Shown here: piece by piece, positions 60,184 to 64,000 of the stretch
Numbering within the stretch: the first letter of the stretch is position 1
How the letters are laid out: each line of letters opens with the position of its first letter
Assembly: GCF_030463535.1 (NCBI RefSeq)
Contig: NC_132878.1
Span: forward strand, 39,623,554-39,687,553
DNA: 64,000 nucleotides
Source of the DNA: Salminus brasiliensis
Lineage: Eukaryota; Chordata; Actinopteri; Characiformes; Bryconidae
Direction: 5' to 3'
Position numbers and translations under genes: made by a program
Notes under the pieces: generated by a model
Database searches by the model: none
What the model saw: the letters and a program-made list of their open reading frames with translations, nothing else
What the model was told of the DNA's origin: nothing

Positions 60184-61053
60184 TGTGGCATGTGTAAATA
60201 TTTGGGTACCCCAAGCATTGCATATGCTATGTTTTTTGTTTGTTTGTTTGTTTTTTGTCAGCTAAATCTGAAGCTTTATAAATTCTCTGACTCTTCGAAG
60301 CTTGTGCCCTGAGAAAATAGGGTGTCCTCTAAGCAACTGTCTAAAGAAATGTAATCTAGGATAGTAATCCAGGAACATAGTCAAGCATTTTTAACTCAAA
60401 GTGTGAATCAAAGTGTCAATTCTGATTTCAAAAGCCAAAAATGAATTCTTGGAGAGAACTGCTCATACGCTGGTAAGAAAGGTAAATCAACCCCCCACTT
60501 GACCTGCAAGTACCTGCATGAACGTTTAGCTGAGTCAAGAGTGGTGGGGCATTTGCTTGCGAAAGTCAACGTTTAGAACTGATGAGGTCAAACTAGAACT
60601 CAAATGCTTGGGAAGCATAAGGTGTATCTACCATGTTTTGGGGTTAAGTTGCCACCAATGGCATTGGCAGTCTTGCACAGGTTTAGGAATAAAATGTTAA
60701 AGCTTTTGTTAAAAGGCTGAAGCTGAATAAAAAAATATGGCCTCTACAACAGGATTATGATCCAAGCATACCTCAAATCTGTTATAGACCACATGAAGAT
60801 AAACAAACTGAAGATTTTGGAATGACTCTCTGTAGAAAGTGTGTGAATAGACCTCAAACAAGCTGTGCAGCAAGATAACCCAAGGACATCTCAGAGCTAG
60901 AGGCCTTCTGTAAAGGAGGGTGGGAACAAATTGCAGCTACAAGGACTGAATGACTTTAAGCTGCTACAAAAAATGTTTGCAAAGTGTGATTTCCGAATTC
61001 TGGTTAGTAAGTCTTGACTCTGTACAGTGCCAAGCCTTTTGCACACGCCACAT
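60184..61053 (+). mobile_element. Decayed Tc1-like transposon
   Basis: The left end (GTGGCATGTGTAAATATTTG) and the right end, reverse-complemented (GTGGCGTGTGCAAAAGGCTT), are similar. Between them the plus strand shows scattered transposase remnants, for example CHQWHWQSCTG near 60650 and an ACTACAGGATTATGATCC-like counterpart of the QQDYDP motif near 60740-60760, with many stops. Confidence 0.65.
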
Positions 61054-63719
61054 TGATGATTACATTTTTTGCTGTTATGAAAAAAAAAAAAGTTTGATTA
61101 GCCACAGCTAGGCTGTTTACTACTTCTCAATATGTTATTTGACCAAGATAACTCAGATATATTGAAGGGTGTTTGCCAGTGGTAAGTTTAGCATTAGTGC
61201 AGTGTTGTACTAAATGTGGATATTTTGTGGCATGATGTTATCTGTAATTCATGTTATCTGCTGTTTACACTGGTACTCATTTACTAGCTAGATTTTGTTG
61301 TTGGTAATTTGCTGATACAGCAAATTGTTTCGATGTCGTAAATAGTTCTTAAGCAAATTGACGAGGGGATTCGAGAGCAGCAATGGACTGAAGCAGTCAG
61401 CAAAACATTGAGAATTTCAGAACTTAAAAAATGTTTCCTGAAACAGTAAATTACTATAAACCTGTAACTAGTAACAGCAAGAACAGATTGAATTAAGTAA
61501 AAATATAAAAAACAGACAAAAGTTCCCCATGATGTATTCCGAATCTTCTGAATCTGTTTATTTTTATATGAATTGGGACAGAAAATGCAACTGAGCACGT
61601 TTGTTACAGTATTTTTAGAATTCAGTCAATATATCATATTTTTATTGCCAACTAATGCAAAGCATTTTGTCTGTGTTCGTTTGCTTTCATATTTTCAAGA
61701 CAAAATGCGAAATTATGGATCACATGCTATCAAAATCATATTGGTAGGTATCTGAAGATAATAGCTTTTAAAATTAGAACAGATTACACTGATCATTAAC
61801 ACTTTTAGTTATTTATTGTACTCCAGTCTGGAGTGTGGACTCTACAGAATAGCATGATGTATAGCAATAAATAGCAATAAATGTCCTGTGTTTCATTTGT
61901 TGTACTGCCTTTGTAATCCTATAGAACCTGATGTTATATTATCTGTAATACTAATCTATGTAAACATGTGTTGTGCATTTTATAAACGTTCCCTGCCGTG
62001 GCACTGGTATTTATGTAGAAAAGGAATTGCATACATCATCACCACACATTTCTTATATTAGTGCACAACTAGGCAGGAAGATAGAGAAAGAGGGCTAAAC
62101 ATGTGAGAAAATGAGCACATATGGGTCAGAAGGACACAGATTTGGTTCTTGACTTCTTTGAGCACTCCAGCTATCTATGGATGTGTTTAATTCCCCCAGT
62201 AGCTAATCCAGCAGCTTTACTGTAATAAAGGATTGCTTAGATGAACTAAATTCTTTTTGTATTTTTCTTCTTTTCTATTCCATTTTTTTAAGCAAAAACT
62301 GACCAGATGAATACTTTGACATATCATTGTTTTAGAAGATGTTTTCACAGAAAAAACACATATGATCCCACCTCCAAATATTGCAAATTGGAACAGCGAC
62401 AGAACTGTTGCTCCCGTTTGAGATTTTATCTGTTATCTGCACAGCGATGGCTGAAGGACAGGTAGACGATAAAGAGATAATATATGAGGTGTGGAGAGAA
62501 TGAGCTTGAGCTTTAGAGATTAAAGAAAGGAGGGATGGTGATAGAGAGAATGGAGAGAGAGAGACAGAGAGAGGGAGAGAGAGAGAGCTGAGTGACCTAG
62601 ATAGGTCTAGATAGACTGATCAATACTTCATTAAGATCTTCCTGCGGATGATGCTGTCATGAGGTGGCCTGGTCATCAAGGTCAGTCTGTAGTCTCCTGA
62701 CCTATTACATCACATCTGGCCATGGGCAGAAAATGTCCTTTTATGTACCCAGACCTTGACCTGCAGGACTGATGTAAGTTCAGCAGTGAGTGGTTGAGGG
62801 CATCTACCAACAAATAGTATTCACCACTGTAAGATTTCAGATACCATCATTATGCTTGTCTATGGTTTACCTAGAAAACTAAAAAATCCAATCCAATCGG
62901 GGCCTGAAAGTCTGATGAATGGAGTTGCAAAAACGATGTATGATGCTCTGAGTGGCTGTTCTATATGTAGTTCAAACTACATCTCTAGTAGGTTAATGGT
63001 CAGTGAAATAACGCTTGGCAGTGTATAATGAGGCTCTGAGCTCCTTAACAATCACTGAAAGTCACGGCCCTTGACCACAGAGTAAGGCTGATCATACGAT
63101 GTGATAAACTCCATCACGCTCTCATTTCAACTTTTGCACAGATAAATTGTGGTAACTTTGAGGCCAGTGAGGAAATAGGATTCGTCTTCGCTTCAGATTT
63201 CAGGTTACGTTTTTAGCATCCCAAGAACCTGCTGACAACCTGCAGTTTTTTTTATCAATAAACGAATGACCAATTCACCATTTAAATGTTATCGGCCAAT
63301 ATTGACCGATGTCTGAGGCCAAATCCATATTACATCACCACCAGCAGCCACAGTGTTTTGACTGTGTTGTGCTGCATGCTCTCTGCGTGCTGAGCTTAGC
63401 TGTTTTCCTGTTGCCGACAAGGCTGCGCATTGATGCGTGGAAAAGTGATCTATGATCTGTTTTCGGTTATGTCCGTATGATTAATGAAATATAGATTTAG
63501 AGTCATGCCTTCCTGCTCATTAGTCTGATAGTCTTTTCAATCCATTTGTATCATCTGTCACTGGGCTGCAATCCTCTGATTAATAAGCTTAGCCTGTAGT
63601 TTCCCCACACGCTCCACATGTGCTCATGGCTGCACCTGCACCAGATAATCAGCTTCGCATCCATTTAGAGCGAAATCTGAAATGGAGGGATACTGTAGTA
63701 CGCCCCAGAACGTTCAGCG

Positions 63720-63854
63720 GGATTACATTACCCTCTGTTCTGGTCAGAGAGGCCCCCAGAAACATCTTTCAACAAGATTCCAACAATCAGATTAGCCTGG
63801 ATCTGAGCAGATTAGATTAGATTAAGGGATTAGCGGAACTTTACTGAGGGATTA
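63720..63854 (+). promoter_or_regulatory. Cluster of GATTA homeodomain-type motifs
   Basis: Seven GATTA words on the plus strand in 135 bp, at about 63721, 63790, 63810, 63815, 63820, 63828 and 63850. Those at 63720-63725, 63827-63832 and 63849-63854 are GGATTA, the K50-homeodomain (OTX/PITX/CRX) core. Its role as an enhancer is an inference. Confidence 0.35.
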
Positions 63855-64000
63855 AGTGGCTTCATTAGTGAAATCACAAGTATGCTAGGATACATCCTGC
63901 ACAAAGCAACACACAAAAGCAGATGGGGATACAAACGTGCACACCATCATTCCACGATAGGACAGAATTCGTCAGCTACTGTCTCTGTCTGTCGCCCTGC

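Larger units (their letters stand above)
40688..64000 (+). other. Long first intron of the plus-strand gene, or intergenic DNA
   Basis: No exon could be supported in 23.3 kb on either strand: open frames are short, lack conserved motifs, or fall in repeats. Individually listed contents are a minisatellite (49705-50560), Tc1 remnants (57240, 60184), SINE copies (54280, 59870), other dispersed repeats, polypyrimidine tracts and a GATTA cluster. The parts 42300-44450, 46900-48500, 51000-53600, 55830-57200 and 61060-63700 show nothing else recognisable. Confidence 0.5.

Overview
The window is vertebrate nuclear DNA, almost certainly from a teleost fish. It holds intron-rich genes with GT-AG splice sites, CpG-rich patches at gene starts, many Tc1-type DNA transposon remnants, a tRNA-derived SINE family, a LINE tail and abundant CA, TA and CT microsatellites. 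The repeat types suggest an otophysan fish (characin or catfish relatives), but this is an inference from remembered repeat families.

Three complete protein-coding genes could be assembled exon by exon, all on the minus strand. Rhophilin-1 (rhpn1, 16 coding exons, 664 aa) runs from 18116 down to 2931. Nicotinate phosphoribosyltransferase (naprt, 13 coding exons, 551 aa) runs from 30689 down to 19391. The homologue of human C8orf82 (UPF0598 family, 3 coding exons, 219 aa) runs from 38379 down to 35455. All reading phases close across every junction. Human RHPN1, NAPRT and C8orf82 all lie in 8q24.3, so this is a conserved gene neighbourhood. The three proteins are not known to act together: rhophilin-1 is a Rho-GTP scaffold, NAPRT makes NAD precursors, and C8orf82 is poorly characterised.

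From about 39.8 kb the sequence becomes CpG-rich and carries a perfect CRE palindrome, an RFX X-box-like site and an ATG in a good Kozak context followed by a splice donor (40677-40687). I read this as the first coding exon of a plus-strand gene divergent from C8orf82. The remaining 23 kb contains no convincing exon and is best explained as a very long first intron, or as intergenic DNA. That stretch holds a 33-bp minisatellite with higher-order structure, Tc1 and SINE remnants, polypyrimidine tracts and a cluster of GATTA motifs at its far end.

I saw no RNA genes other than tRNA-derived SINE heads, no CRISPR array, and no unknown multi-gene system. The most interesting signals concern splicing and local rearrangement: a GC-AG intron and a (TG)21 tract abutting an acceptor in naprt, a recent tandem duplication with a precise internal deletion inside an rhpn1 intron, a tandem triplication that ends in the C8orf82 exon 1 donor, and a 145-bp inverted repeat pair flanking the naprt/C8orf82 interval.
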